A DNA stretch of 44,138 nt from contig CAJLZE010000007.1 of assembly GCA_905210995.1 (NCBI GenBank), forward strand, positions 1 to 44,138, given 5' to 3'. The notes under the pieces are model-generated. The model was given only the letters and a program-made list of their open reading frames with translations. It was not told the origin of the DNA and searched no databases. A program made the position numbers and the translations under genes. This document shows, in pieces, positions 7,481-15,525 of the stretch. Source of the stretch: an uncultured Anaerotruncus sp. (lineage in GTDB: Bacteria > Bacillota > Clostridia > Oscillospirales > CAG-272). How positions within the stretch are numbered: the stretch's first letter is position 1; the number at the start of each line of letters is the position of its first letter.

Positions 7481-8824
7481 TCAACCGAATATACCTCTTG
7501 CCTTGGAGCCGCTGTAGTTGCGAAGTGCAACCTGCGCCTCGAGATCGTGTACGGTCTCTATCGCCACACCGACAACGATGAGCAGCGAGTTGCCGCCGAA
7601 TGCAAGGTTGGAGATCGGGAAGCCCGATGTCAGCCCCGCACCCTTGAGCAGGCTGTTGATTATCGTGACGAGCATTGGAAGACCGGCGACGATGCAGAGG
7701 AAGATAGCGCCGATGATGGTTACTCTGTTGAGTATCTTGCTGATATAGGTGACGGTAGGTCTGCCCGAACGGATGCCGGGAATCGAACCGCCATTCTGCT
7801 GAATGTTGTTTGCAACTTCGACCACATTGAAGGATATCATGATGTAGAAGAAGGAGAAAGCAACGATGAGTACGAGATAGATGAGCAGGTAGAACCAGGT
7901 GTCATAGCTGAACCATGCGGAAATCTTGGTGAGCACCTTGCTCTTCGGGAAGAAGCCCGCAAGAGTTGCCGGAATGGATGCGATGGAGCTGGCAAATATA
8001 ACAGGCATAACGCCCGCCATGTTCATCTTAAGTGGCAGGTTGGACGACTGACCGCCGTACATCTTGCGTCCGACCACGCGCTTTGCGTACTGGATCGGTA
8101 TTCTTCTCTCGGATTCGGTGAACCAGATGATGAATACGATGATGGCGAATGTGATGACGACAGTGAGGATAGAGAAGATAAGTCCCAGCCAGCTGAAGCC
8201 CTTGAAGCCGCCTGCCGTAAAGGTCATGGTCCATACCTCGGAGATGAGGGAAGGAACACCGGAGACGATGTTGGCAAAGAGTATCATCGAGATACCGTTG
8301 CCGATACCGTACTGGTTGATCTTTTCGGAGAGCCACATGATGAGAGACGCGCCGCCGCAATAGCAGGCAACTATGACCATCTTTGCGAACCAGTTGGCGT
8401 CCTCAACGAGCCAGTTGTTGGCGCTCAGAAGCGACATATAACCGTATGCGGTTATAAGCGCAAGAGCGACAGTAGTGTAGCGGGTGATGGCAGTGATCTT
8501 TTTCTGTCCTTCGTCGCCGTCCTTTGCCATACGCTCAAGAGCGGGAATGGCAACGGTCAGCAGCTGGATAACAATCTGTGCGGTGATGTAGGGCGATACG
8601 GAAAGAGCGAACAGAGTCGCCTTGCCGAATGCATCGCCGGAGAACCAGTTCAGGTATTCGAATATCGAACCTGCAAAGGCGTCACCGCTGGCAAGAAGTG
8701 AGGATGTTACATAGGGTACGGGGATTTGCGCGCCGAGACGGTAGAGCAGAATGACCATGACGGTGAAAAGCATTTTTCTTCTCAGGTCATCTATCTTCCA
8801 GGCGTTTTTAAAGGTCGCAAACAT
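7481..8824 (-). CDS. secY: Preprotein translocase subunit SecY
   Basis: Forms the protein-conducting channel of the Sec translocon in the cytoplasmic membrane, with SecE and SecG. The 447-residue product shows ten hydrophobic spans beginning with the MLFTVMVILLYRLGAQIPVP helix; the plug/lateral gate region LSVSPYITAQIVIQLLT and the cytoplasmic loop SERRIPIQYAKRVVG that contacts ribosome and SecA are recognisable, as is the PGIRSGRPT loop. It starts 2 nt after rplO. Confidence 0.97.
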   Translation of the reverse strand: MFATFKNAWKIDDLRRKMLFTVMVILLYRLGAQIPVPYVTSSLLASGDAFAGSIFEYLNWFSGDAFGKATLFALSVSPYITAQIVIQLLTVAIPALERMAKDGDEGQKKITAITRYTTVALALITAYGYMSLLSANNWLVEDANWFAKMVIVACYCGGASLIMWLSEKINQYGIGNGISMILFANIVSGVPSLISEVWTMTFTAGGFKGFSWLGLIFSILTVVITFAIIVFIIWFTESERRIPIQYAKRVVGRKMYGGQSSNLPLKMNMAGVMPVIFASSIASIPATLAGFFPKSKVLTKISAWFSYDTWFYLLIYLVLIVAFSFFYIMISFNVVEVANNIQQNGGSIPGIRSGRPTVTYISKILNRVTIIGAIFLCIVAGLPMLVTIINSLLKGAGLTSGFPISNLAFGGNSLLIVVGVAIETVHDLEAQVALRNYSGSKARGIFG

Positions 8825-8826
8825 CC

Positions 8827-9270
8827 TTATACCTCCTCTACGCTTCCGCCTGCCGCTTCAATTTTTTCTTTGGCGGCAGCAGAGAATTTCACCGCCTTCA
8901 CAGTGAGCTTCTTGGTGAGCTCACCGCCGCCGAGAACCTTGAGTCCGTCGTTTTCCTTGCGGACGATTCTCTTCTCCATCAGAGCGTCGAGGTCAACGAC
9001 TGCTCCGTCTTCAAAAACGTTAAGTGCCTCAACGTTGACGTTGGAGTAAACGGTCTTGAATTTTTTGTTTGTAAAGCCTCTCTTGGGAAGCTGACGGTAG
9101 ATCGGGAACTGACCGCCCTCAAAACCGGGACGTACACCGCCGCCGGAACGGGCGTTCTGACCCTTGTGACCCTTACCTGCGGTCTTGCCGTTGCCGGAAC
9201 CGGCGCCTCTGCCCTTGCGGAAGCTGTCCTTTACGGAACCGGGAGCGGGAGAGAGTTCATGAAGTTTCAT
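8827..9270 (-). CDS. rplO: 50S ribosomal protein L15
   Basis: Late-assembly large-subunit protein. At 147 residues it begins MKLHELSPAPGSVKDSFRKG and has the Gly/Arg-rich N-terminal extension GRGAGSGNGKTAGKGHKGQ that threads into 23S rRNA, then GFEGGQFPIYRQLPKRGF. Its ATG overlaps the rpmD stop by one base (TAATG), so the two are translationally coupled. Confidence 0.97.
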   Translation of the reverse strand: MKLHELSPAPGSVKDSFRKGRGAGSGNGKTAGKGHKGQNARSGGGVRPGFEGGQFPIYRQLPKRGFTNKKFKTVYSNVNVEALNVFEDGAVVDLDALMEKRIVRKENDGLKVLGGGELTKKLTVKAVKFSAAAKEKIEAAGGSVEEV

Positions 9271-9455
9271 TATTTGTCCTCCTTTACGTCTTCAACCTTG
9301 ACGAGGTGCGAAAGAATTCTTACCTTGCCGTCAAGAACAGCGCCTTCCTCATGGATGATGCTGTCGCCTACGCGATGCAGACCGAGAGATGCGGCAGTTG
9401 CCTTCTGGTGAGGCTTGCGGGCGATAAGGGATCTGACAAGTGTTACTTTTTTCAT
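9270..9455 (-). CDS. rpmD: 50S ribosomal protein L30
   Basis: Small 61-residue large-subunit protein, bacterial short form: VTLVRSLIARKPHQKATAAS followed by LGLHRVGDSIIHE. Its start overlaps the rpsE stop by 4 nt (ATGA) and its stop overlaps the rplO start by 1 nt, so rpsE-rpmD-rplO is a tightly coupled block. Confidence 0.96.
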   Translation of the reverse strand: MKKVTLVRSLIARKPHQKATAASLGLHRVGDSIIHEEGAVLDGKVRILSHLVKVEDVKEDK

Positions 9456-9970
9456 TTCGCTGCGCCTCCCTTTACTTCGTCCGGCGTGAGGTCACGGCTC
9501 TTTGCCACCTGCTCGACAGAGCGGAGCGACTTGAGACCTTCCATCGTAGCCTTGACGACGTTGATCGGGTTGTTGGAACGCAGGCACTTGGCGCGGATGT
9601 TGCTGACACCGGCAGCCTCGAGCACCATTCTGACCTTGGAGCCGGCGATGATACCGGTACCGGGGGCAGCGGGCTTCAGGAGCACCTTGCCGGCGCCGTA
9701 AACGCCGAGTACTTCGTGCGGGATGGTCGTTCCCTTAAGGGAAACGGTGACCATATTCTTCTTTGCATCCGCAATTCCCTTGCTGATAGCCTCGGGAACC
9801 TCGGCAGCCTTTCCAAGTCCTACGCCGACATGACCGTTACCGTCGCCCACGACCATGAGCGCGGCAAAACGGGCAACACGACCACCTTTAACGGTCTTGG
9901 AAACACGGTTCAGGGCAACGAGGTTTTCGATATACTCTTTTTCCTCGTAATTGTTGTTTCTGAATGCCAT
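9452..9970 (-). CDS. rpsE: 30S ribosomal protein S5
   Basis: Small-subunit protein at the mRNA entry channel, involved in accuracy and helicase activity. The 172-residue product has the double-stranded RNA-binding domain with RVSKTVKGGRVARFAALMVV and GNGHVGVGLGKAAEVPEAI, then the C-terminal domain with AAPGTGIIAG and GVSNIRAKCLRSNNPINVV. It follows rplR after 61 nt. Confidence 0.97.
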   Translation of the reverse strand: MAFRNNNYEEKEYIENLVALNRVSKTVKGGRVARFAALMVVGDGNGHVGVGLGKAAEVPEAISKGIADAKKNMVTVSLKGTTIPHEVLGVYGAGKVLLKPAAPGTGIIAGSKVRMVLEAAGVSNIRAKCLRSNNPINVVKATMEGLKSLRSVEQVAKSRDLTPDEVKGGAAK

Positions 9971-10031
9971 AGTTTTCTCCTTGAATGTTCAATTAGTTGA
10001 ACAGTGTATAAACCGGACTCAGCCAGAAGGC

Positions 10032-10388
10032 TCAGAACTTCAGGCCGCCCTCGCGGGCACCGTCAGCCAGTTCCGATACACGTCCGTGATAAAGATAGCC
10101 GCCGCGGTCGAATACGACTTCGGTGATACCCTTCTCAGCTGCTCTTTCGGCAAGAGTCTTACCGACTCTCTTCGCAGCTTCCTTGTTGCTTCCGCCTTCA
10201 AAATCCTTCTCGTAAGAGGATGCCGAGGCAAGAGTCACGCCCTTGACGTCGTCAATGATCTGAGCGGAAATGTTAGCGTTTGAGCGATACACAGCCAGAC
10301 GCGGACGCTCCGAAGTGCCCGAGATCTTGGCTCTGACCCGAATATGTCTTTTAAGACGGGCAGCGTTTTTATTCTTTTTGGAAACCAT
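10032..10388 (-). CDS. rplR: 50S ribosomal protein L18
   Basis: 5S rRNA-binding protein of the central protuberance. The 118-residue product has the basic N-terminus MVSKKNKNAARLKRHIRVRA, then SGTSERPRLAVYRSNANISAQI and the C-terminal FDRGGYLYHGRVSELADGAR typical of the family. It sits 18 nt after rplF. Confidence 0.97.
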   Translation of the reverse strand: MVSKKNKNAARLKRHIRVRAKISGTSERPRLAVYRSNANISAQIIDDVKGVTLASASSYEKDFEGGSNKEAAKRVGKTLAERAAEKGITEVVFDRGGYLYHGRVSELADGAREGGLKF

Positions 10389-10406
10389 CTGTGCTCACTC
10401 CTTTCT

Positions 10407-10976
10407 TTATTTACCGGTCTTGCCGGCTTTGCGGCGAACCTTTTCACCGGCATAGCGGATGCCCTTGCCGTGATAAGGCTCGGGGGGTCTCTTGCCGCGG
10501 ATGACCGCAGCGGTCTGACCGACGAGCTGCTTGTCGGCGCCCTTTACAACAATGGTGATGGGGGCTGCCTTTTCGTTCACTTCGAAGGTGATGCCTTCGG
10601 GCTCAGCAACGGTGAGAGCCGCCTGGGGCATACCGTTTACGAGCGAGTGACCGACATAGAGAAGCAGATTCTTGCCCTGCATGGTAGCTCTGTAACCGGT
10701 ACCGTTGATCTCAAGGGTCTTCTGGAAACCTTCGGTGACACCTACGACCATATTGTGGATAAGGGCGCGGGTAAGGCCGTGAAGGCTTCTGTCTTCCTTC
10801 TCATCGGTGGGGCGGGACACGTGAAGGTGACCGTCCGCGATCTCGAGCTTCATTCTGGGGTCGAATTTCTCGCTAAGGGTTCCACGGGGACCCTTGACTG
10901 TAACGAGGTTTTCCTCGCCGATGGTAACAGTAACGCCGGCGGGAATTACAACAGGCATTCTTCCTATTCTTGACAT
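10407..10976 (-). CDS. rplF: 50S ribosomal protein L6
   Basis: Large-subunit protein by the factor-binding site, made of two repeated domains. The 189-residue product begins MSRIGRMPVVIPAGVTV, has the VKGPRGTLS turn and ends with the C-terminal signature KGKRPPEPYHGKGIRYAGE-like block (about 164-182), which in the sequence reads RGKRPPEPYHGKGIRYAGE. Sixteen nt after rpsH. Confidence 0.97.
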   Translation of the reverse strand: MSRIGRMPVVIPAGVTVTIGEENLVTVKGPRGTLSEKFDPRMKLEIADGHLHVSRPTDEKEDRSLHGLTRALIHNMVVGVTEGFQKTLEINGTGYRATMQGKNLLLYVGHSLVNGMPQAALTVAEPEGITFEVNEKAAPITIVVKGADKQLVGQTAAVIRGKRPPEPYHGKGIRYAGEKVRRKAGKTGK

Positions 10977-10992
10977 ATCTCTGCCTCCTTAC

Positions 10993-11391
10993 TCACCATA
11001 CAAAGGCAAGCACTTCGCCGCCAACATTCTCTTTGCGAGCCTGTTTGTCGGTCATGATGCCCTTGGAGGTGGATACGATGGCGATGCCGAGTCCGTTCAT
11101 TACGCGGGGCATTTCTTCGCAGCTTGCGTAGATACGAAGACCGGGCTTGGATACTCTGCGGATACCGCGAAGGACCTTCTGCTTGTTGCCCTGGTACTTG
11201 AGCGTGATGCGGATAACGCCCTGCTTGCCGTCCTCAATGGTCTCGTAGCTCTTTACATAGCCTTCCTTGACCAGGATCTCGGCGATAGCCTTTTTCATGT
11301 TGGATGCCGGAATGTCCACAGTCGCGTGCTTCGCATCGTTCGCGTTTCTGATTCTTGTGAGCATATCGGCAATTACGTCTGACATTTGCAT
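10993..11391 (-). CDS. rpsH: 30S ribosomal protein S8
   Basis: Binds helix 21 of 16S rRNA in the platform; in enterobacteria it is the repressor of the spc operon. The 132-residue product has DVIADMLTRIRNAN and the C-terminal PRVMNGLGIAIVSTSKGIMT with GGEVLAFVW. Start ATG 11391 lies 11 nt after GGAGG; an ATG two codons later is possible. It is separated from rpsN by an unusually long, hairpin-bearing 151-nt gap. Confidence 0.96.
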   Translation of the reverse strand: MQMSDVIADMLTRIRNANDAKHATVDIPASNMKKAIAEILVKEGYVKSYETIEDGKQGVIRITLKYQGNKQKVLRGIRRVSKPGLRIYASCEEMPRVMNGLGIAIVSTSKGIMTDKQARKENVGGEVLAFVW

Positions 11392-11516
11392 TGCTTTTTT
11401 TCCTCCATTGCAAGTTCATTTATCTTGCTGCCGTGCGTCCACGGCGGCGTATCGGCGGTTAAATCGGGCGCGTAGCTTGATTTCCTTCCGATAGTGTGGG
11501 GTTCAACGGGTCGTGC

Positions 11517-11537
11517 CGGCTCCCGCACGGGGAGCCG
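11517..11537 (-). other. Hairpin between rpsN and rpsH
   Basis: An 8-bp perfect stem CGGCTCCC/GGGAGCCG with a 5-base loop begins 5 nt after the rpsN stop. There is no T-run after it, so it is unlikely to be a full terminator. The rest of the 151-nt spacer down to rpsH has no recognisable gene or promoter. Confidence 0.6.
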
Positions 11538-11542
11538 TGCAA

Positions 11543-11728
11543 TTACCAGGATGCCTTCTTTACACCCGGGATCTCGCCCTTGTAAGCGAGGTTACGGAAG
11601 CAGATACGGCAGATCCCGTATTTGCGGAGATAAGCATGAGGACGACCGCAGATCTTGCAGCGGTTGTAACGGCGAGTCGAGAACTTCGGCTCTCTCTGCT
11701 GCTTGATAATCATTGATTTCTTCGCCAT
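11543..11728 (-). CDS. rpsN: 30S ribosomal protein S14, zinc-dependent short type
   Basis: Small-subunit head protein. At 61 residues it is the short zinc type, with C24-x2-C27 and C40-x2-C43 in NRCKICGRPHAYLRKYGICR and the following ICFRNLAYKGEIPGVKKASW. This type replaces the longer zinc-free S14 in many Firmicutes. It follows rplE by 16 nt. Confidence 0.97.
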   Translation of the reverse strand: MAKKSMIIKQQREPKFSTRRYNRCKICGRPHAYLRKYGICRICFRNLAYKGEIPGVKKASW

Positions 11729-11744
11729 TTTATCTTACCTCCTA

Positions 11745-12299
11745 TTAGTTTTCCGCAAAGGGAGCACCCATTGCTTTGAGAAGCTCACGGGCTTCCTCAT
11801 CGGTGTGAGCGGTGGTCACGAAGCAGATATCCATACCGCGGATCTTATCGACCTTGTCGTATTCGATCTCGGGGAATATGAGCTGCTCCTTGAGTCCGAG
11901 GGAGTAGTTTCCTCTGCCGTCGAAAGCGTTGGGGTTGATGCCCTTGAAGTCGCGTACGCGGGGCAGTGCGAAGTTGAAGAGTCTGTCAACAAATTCGTAC
12001 ATTCTGTCGCCGCGGAGCGTGACCTTGGCGCCGATCTTCATGCCCTCACGGACCTTGAAGTTAGCGACCGACTTACGTGCGTAGGTCGGAACGGCCTTCT
12101 GACCGGTGATGAGGGTCAGGTCGGCGATAACGCTGTCGATAGCCTTGGAGTTTTCTCTTGCATCGCCGCAGCCGACGTTGAGAACGACCTTGTCGAGCTT
12201 CGGGATCTGCATGGGGCTCTGGTACTGGAATTTCTTCTGAAGAGCGGGTGCTACCTCGCTCCGATAGAGGTCTTTAAGTCTAACCGTATATTCAGCCAT
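11745..12299 (-). CDS. rplE: 50S ribosomal protein L5
   Basis: 5S rRNA-binding protein of the central protuberance that bridges to S13 and P-site tRNA. The 184-residue product has PMQIPKLDKVVLNVGCGDAR, the block LITGQKAVPTYARKSVANFK, then RMYEFVDRLFNFALPRVRDF and FPEIEYDKVDKIRGMDI, all in family order and spacing. Fifteen nt after rplX. Confidence 0.97.
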   Translation of the reverse strand: MAEYTVRLKDLYRSEVAPALQKKFQYQSPMQIPKLDKVVLNVGCGDARENSKAIDSVIADLTLITGQKAVPTYARKSVANFKVREGMKIGAKVTLRGDRMYEFVDRLFNFALPRVRDFKGINPNAFDGRGNYSLGLKEQLIFPEIEYDKVDKIRGMDICFVTTAHTDEEARELLKAMGAPFAEN

Positions 12300-12314
12300 T
12301 GTCTGTTACCTCCA

Positions 12315-12644
12315 TCAAAGTTCCTTGCCGCATTTTGCGCAAACGCGGATCTTTTTGCCGTCCTTGACGGCGGACTTCACTCTTACGCCCTGACCGCAGT
12401 TAGAGCAGTAAAGAGCGACCTTTGAGGCGTAAATTGCGCCCTCGGCGTCGATGATCCCGCCGGTATCACCCTGCTTGCGGGGCTTTACGTGCTTGTGGAT
12501 CCTGTTTACGCCTTCAACGATAACTTTGTCTTCCTTTGGGGAGACGGCGATGACCTTGTGGGTCAGCACCTTTCCGTTCTCGTCCTTCCTTTCCTCGTAC
12601 TTACCGGTGAGAAGAACAACGGTATCGCCTGTTTTGATATTCAT
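12315..12644 (-). CDS. rplX: 50S ribosomal protein L24 with C-terminal zinc ribbon
   Basis: Assembly-initiating large-subunit protein with an N-terminal KOW domain (about 3-40, MNIKTGDTVVLLTGKYEERK). The 109-residue product then has VEGVNRIHKHVKPRKQGDTG, typical of L24, and a C-terminal pair of cysteine knuckles, C80-S-N-C83 and C102-A-K-C105, able to hold zinc. Many L24 proteins, including those of Bacillus and E. coli, lack these cysteines. It lies 13 nt after rplN. Confidence 0.96.
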   Translation of the reverse strand: MNIKTGDTVVLLTGKYEERKDENGKVLTHKVIAVSPKEDKVIVEGVNRIHKHVKPRKQGDTGGIIDAEGAIYASKVALYCSNCGQGVRVKSAVKDGKKIRVCAKCGKEL

Positions 12645-12657
12645 TACTTCTTCCTCC

Positions 12658-13026
12658 TTACAGTACTTCGGGTGCGAGGGAGAGTATCTTCAGATACTGC
12701 TTCTCGCGAAGCTCTCTTGCAACCGGCCCGAAGATACGGGTCCCGGTAGGTGTCTTATCTTCCTTGATAATGACAGCCGCGTTTTCATCAAATCTGACAT
12801 ATGAACCGTCAGCGCGCTGAATGCCGTGGGTGGTCCTTACGATAACTGCCTTGACGACGTCACCCTTCTTGACCATACCGGCGGGAGCCGCTTTTTTGAC
12901 GGTGGCAACAACTACATCGCCGACGCCGGCATATCTACGGCCGGTACCGCCGAGAACGCGAATGCAAAGGAGCTCTTTGGCGCCGGTGTTATCGGCAACC
13001 TTCATCCTTGATTCTTGCTGTATCAC
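12658..13026 (-). CDS. rplN: 50S ribosomal protein L14
   Basis: Interface protein that forms a bridge to 16S rRNA and is the docking site of the silencing factor RsfS. The 122-residue product starts MIQQESRMKVADNTGAKELL and contains the L14 signature around GDVVVATVKKAAPAGMVKKG, ending with REKQYLKILSLAPEVL. It follows rpsQ after 67 nt with no promoter visible. Confidence 0.97.
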   Translation of the reverse strand: MIQQESRMKVADNTGAKELLCIRVLGGTGRRYAGVGDVVVATVKKAAPAGMVKKGDVVKAVIVRTTHGIQRADGSYVRFDENAAVIIKEDKTPTGTRIFGPVARELREKQYLKILSLAPEVL

Positions 13027-13093
13027 TTTGCGTTTCCTCCTGATTCAATACGATTTTCGACGTATCTACTGTTTCGCATACAATGTGTGCTGA

Positions 13094-13351
13094 TTATTTG
13101 GCTTTTTCCACCACGGAAACAACGCGCCATCTCTTTGTCTTGGAAAGAGGACGGGTCTCCATGATGCTGACCTTATCACCTGTGCCGCACTCATTGTTCT
13201 CGTCATGAGCATGAACCTTGAGCGTACGCTTGATGATCTTGCCGTATATCGGATGCTTTACGTTGTCCTCGATAGCAACAGTCACGGTCTTGTCCATCTT
13301 GTCGCTGACAACGATACCGACACGGGTCTTTCTGAGGTTTCTTTCTTCCAT
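13094..13351 (-). CDS. rpsQ: 30S ribosomal protein S17
   Basis: Primary 16S rRNA-binding OB-fold protein. Eighty-five residues from MEERNLRKTRVGIVVSDKMD with KTVTVAIEDNVKHPIYGKII and a conserved end ETRPLSKTKRWRVVSVVEKA. An upstream in-frame start would add 15 residues, but GGAGG lies properly before ATG 13351 and the family starts there. It follows rpmC by 19 nt. Confidence 0.97.
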   Translation of the reverse strand: MEERNLRKTRVGIVVSDKMDKTVTVAIEDNVKHPIYGKIIKRTLKVHAHDENNECGTGDKVSIMETRPLSKTKRWRVVSVVEKAK

Positions 13352-13370
13352 GATTCTGCCTCCCATACGC

Positions 13371-13568
13371 TTAAGCGTTCTTCGCGTTCTTGTCATTAAG
13401 AACGGTCATAACGCGGGCGATATCCTTTTTCACTTCACCGATACGGTTGGTGTTTTCCAGCTGATTGATAGCAAGCTGAAAGCGGAGGTTGAACAGTTCT
13501 TCCTTTAACTCCTTGAGCTTGGCATCAAGCTGTTCGGAAGTCATTTCTCTGATCTCGCTGATTTTCAC
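13371..13568 (-). CDS. rpmC: 50S ribosomal protein L29
   Basis: Small two-helix protein near the tunnel exit, a contact for trigger factor and SRP. Sixty-five residues: MKISEIREMTSEQLDAKLKE, then LFNLRFQLAINQLENTNRIG and KKDIARVMTVL. Its start overlaps the rplP stop by 4 nt (ATGA). Confidence 0.97.
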   Translation of the reverse strand: MKISEIREMTSEQLDAKLKELKEELFNLRFQLAINQLENTNRIGEVKKDIARVMTVLNDKNAKNA

Positions 13569-13990
13569 TGCGATACCTCCTCGTCCGCCTTTTTAACGAA
13601 TTTGCACTTGATAGGCAGCTTGTGCGATGCAAGACGCATAGCTTCCTTGGCATCTTCCTCCGAGACGCCGCTCATTTCAAACATGACGCGTCCGGGCTTA
13701 ACGACTGCGACCCAGTACTCGGGTGAACCTTTACCTGAACCCATTCGGGTCTCGGCAGGCTTCTCGGTGATGGGCTTGTCGGGGAAGATCTTTGTCCAGA
13801 CATTACCGCCACGCTTGATATAACGTGTCATAGCAATACGGGCAGCCTCGATCTGCGCGCTGGTGATCCAGGCGGGCTCGAGAGCCATAAGTCCGTAATC
13901 ACCGTAGGTCACGGTGTTGCCTCTTGTGGCTTTACCCTTAAGTCTGCCGCGCTGGACACGGCGGAACTTAACTCTCTTAGGCATTAACAT
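13565..13990 (-). CDS. rplP: 50S ribosomal protein L16
   Basis: Organises the aminoacyl-tRNA site of the large subunit. The 141-residue product starts MLMPKRVKFRRVQRGRLKGK and has NTVTYGDYGLMALEPAWITS, RYIKRGGNVWTKIFPDKPIT and RMGSGKGSPEYWVAVVKPGR as in the family. Start and preceding rpsC stop share one base (TAATG); a second ATG two codons in is also possible. Confidence 0.97.
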   Translation of the reverse strand: MLMPKRVKFRRVQRGRLKGKATRGNTVTYGDYGLMALEPAWITSAQIEAARIAMTRYIKRGGNVWTKIFPDKPITEKPAETRMGSGKGSPEYWVAVVKPGRVMFEMSGVSEEDAKEAMRLASHKLPIKCKFVKKADEEVSQ

Positions 13991-14862
13991 TATTTCTTGC
14001 CCCCTTCTCTGGCTTCTCTGGGCGCACGAACACCGGACTGGGGTCTCGGCGATCTCGGGCCGCGGAAGTTGTTGTTGCCGCCCGTGCGGGGTGCGCCGCC
14101 GTTTCTGCGGTCACCGCCGTTGCGACGATCGTTGCGGCCGCCGTTTCTGCGGTCGCCGCGGTTGTCGCGGCCATCGTTTCTGCGCTCACGGCGCTCACGG
14201 GTCGCTCCGGCAGCATTCAGGACCTCGCCGTTGTAGATCCAGACCTTGACGCCGACCTTACCGTAGGTGGTGTTGGCTTCCCAGAAGCCGTAGTCGATGT
14301 CGGCACGGAGAGTCTGAAGCGGGATGGTCCCCTCGTGATAGTGCTCGGTACGGGCGATCTCGGCGCCGCCGAGACGGCCGCCGCAGGAGATCTTGATTCC
14401 GCGGGCACCGAGTCTCATCGTGTTGCGGATCGCCATCTTCATAGCACGGCGGAACGCGACACGGCCTTCAAGCTGACCGGCAATGTTCTCTGCAACGAGC
14501 TGGGCGTTGAGGTCGGGGCTGCGGACCTCAACAACGTTGAGGGACACAGGGATCTGCTTGCCGCTCTGGTCCTTGCCGACGATCTTTTCAACCTTCGACT
14601 TGAGGACTTCGATATTCTCACCGCCGCGACCGATCACAAGACCCGGCTTTGCGCAGTGGATATAAACTTTGACTTTGTACTGATCGCGTTCGATCTCGAT
14701 CTTCGGGACGCCCGCCTTCTGGAGTTCGCTCTTGAGGAGCTTACGGATCTTGTAGTCGGACACGAGAACGTCTCCGAAAACCTCGTCCTTTACGCACCAT
14801 CTCGAATCCCAGTCCTTGATAACGCCCACACGAAGGCCGTGAGGATTAACTTTCTGTCCCAT
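13990..14862 (-). CDS. rpsC: 30S ribosomal protein S3 with long Arg/Gly/Asn-rich tail
   Basis: mRNA-entry protein of the small subunit. Residues 1-218 are a normal S3: MGQKVNPHGLRVGVIKDWDS, the KH domain with GLVIGRGGENIE (75-86) and the C-terminal domain with GVKVWIYNGEV (204-214). From about 220 to 290 there is a disordered-looking tail with three tandem copies of DRRNGG or close variants, then PRSPRPQ and a Lys end. Standard S3 is roughly 210-230 residues. The tail is continuous with the frame up to the shared rplP start, so it is not an obvious sequencing artefact. rplV stop overlaps the start by 1 nt. Confidence 0.95.
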   Translation of the reverse strand: MGQKVNPHGLRVGVIKDWDSRWCVKDEVFGDVLVSDYKIRKLLKSELQKAGVPKIEIERDQYKVKVYIHCAKPGLVIGRGGENIEVLKSKVEKIVGKDQSGKQIPVSLNVVEVRSPDLNAQLVAENIAGQLEGRVAFRRAMKMAIRNTMRLGARGIKISCGGRLGGAEIARTEHYHEGTIPLQTLRADIDYGFWEANTTYGKVGVKVWIYNGEVLNAAGATRERRERRNDGRDNRGDRRNGGRNDRRNGGDRRNGGAPRTGGNNNFRGPRSPRPQSGVRAPREAREGGKK

Positions 14863-15215
14863 TACGCATTGACCTCCTTGGTTTCTCTCTCCTTGACTGC
14901 AAGGGTAACATGTGACGTTCTCTTGAGGATTCTGTCGCCCGAGCCCTTGGCTCTGGGCATCATTCTCTTAAGGGTGGGTCCGGGGCACACGAAGCACTCC
15001 GAAACATAAAGCTTCTGGGTGTCCATGTGGAAGTTGTGGTCTGCGTTGGCAACTGCGCTCTTGAGCAGCTTTATAAGCTCCTCGGACGCTGCCTTGGGGG
15101 TGTGCTTCAGGATCGCCATAGCGGTCTCGACATCCTTGCCGCGGATAAGATCAAGAACGATCTTGACCTTGCGGGGAGAGATGCGCACGTGTTTAAGATA
15201 AGCTTTTGCTTCCAT
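14862..15215 (-). CDS. rplV: 50S ribosomal protein L22
   Basis: Its long beta-hairpin lines the peptide exit tunnel, a site of macrolide resistance changes. The 117-residue product starts MEAKAYLKHVRISPRKVKIV, has KSAVANADHNFHMDTQKLYV, then the hairpin around GPTLKRMMPRAKGSGDRILK and ends in a Lys/Glu-rich tail. Seventeen nt after rpsS. Confidence 0.97.
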   Translation of the reverse strand: MEAKAYLKHVRISPRKVKIVLDLIRGKDVETAMAILKHTPKAASEELIKLLKSAVANADHNFHMDTQKLYVSECFVCPGPTLKRMMPRAKGSGDRILKRTSHVTLAVKERETKEVNA

Positions 15216-15232
15216 TGTACTTATGCCTCCCC

Positions 15233-15511
15233 TTAGTTGCTGTTAGCGGTCTTAGAGCCCGAATGGCCTCTGAAAAGACGTGTAGGAGCGAACTCGCCGA
15301 GTCTGTGACCGACCATATCCTCGATGATGTACACCGGAACATGCTTGCGGCCGTCGTGAACGGCGATCGTGTGACCAACGAATTCGGGGAATATGACCGA
15401 AGCACGAGACCAGGTCTTGATGACCTTCTTCTCGTTTTTGGCATTCATGGCGCAAATGCGGTCGTAGAGCTTCTTTTCTACGAAAGGCGCCTTTTTAAGA
15501 CTTCTGCTCAA
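15233..15511 (-). CDS. rpsS: 30S ribosomal protein S19
   Basis: Head protein that pairs with S13 and contacts the large subunit. Ninety-two residues: MSRSLKKAPFVEKKLYDRIC, IKTWSRASVIFPEFVGHTIA, HDGRKHVPVYIIEDMVGHRL and GEFAPTRLFRGHSG. Fourteen nt after rplB. Confidence 0.97.
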   Translation of the reverse strand: MSRSLKKAPFVEKKLYDRICAMNAKNEKKVIKTWSRASVIFPEFVGHTIAVHDGRKHVPVYIIEDMVGHRLGEFAPTRLFRGHSGSKTANSN

Positions 15512-15525
15512 TTTATATTCCCTCC

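Noticed and set aside
14050..14200. Short direct repeats resembling a CRISPR or satellite array
   Set aside because: They are the codons for the DRRNGG-type repeats at the end of S3, in frame, too short and without spacers.
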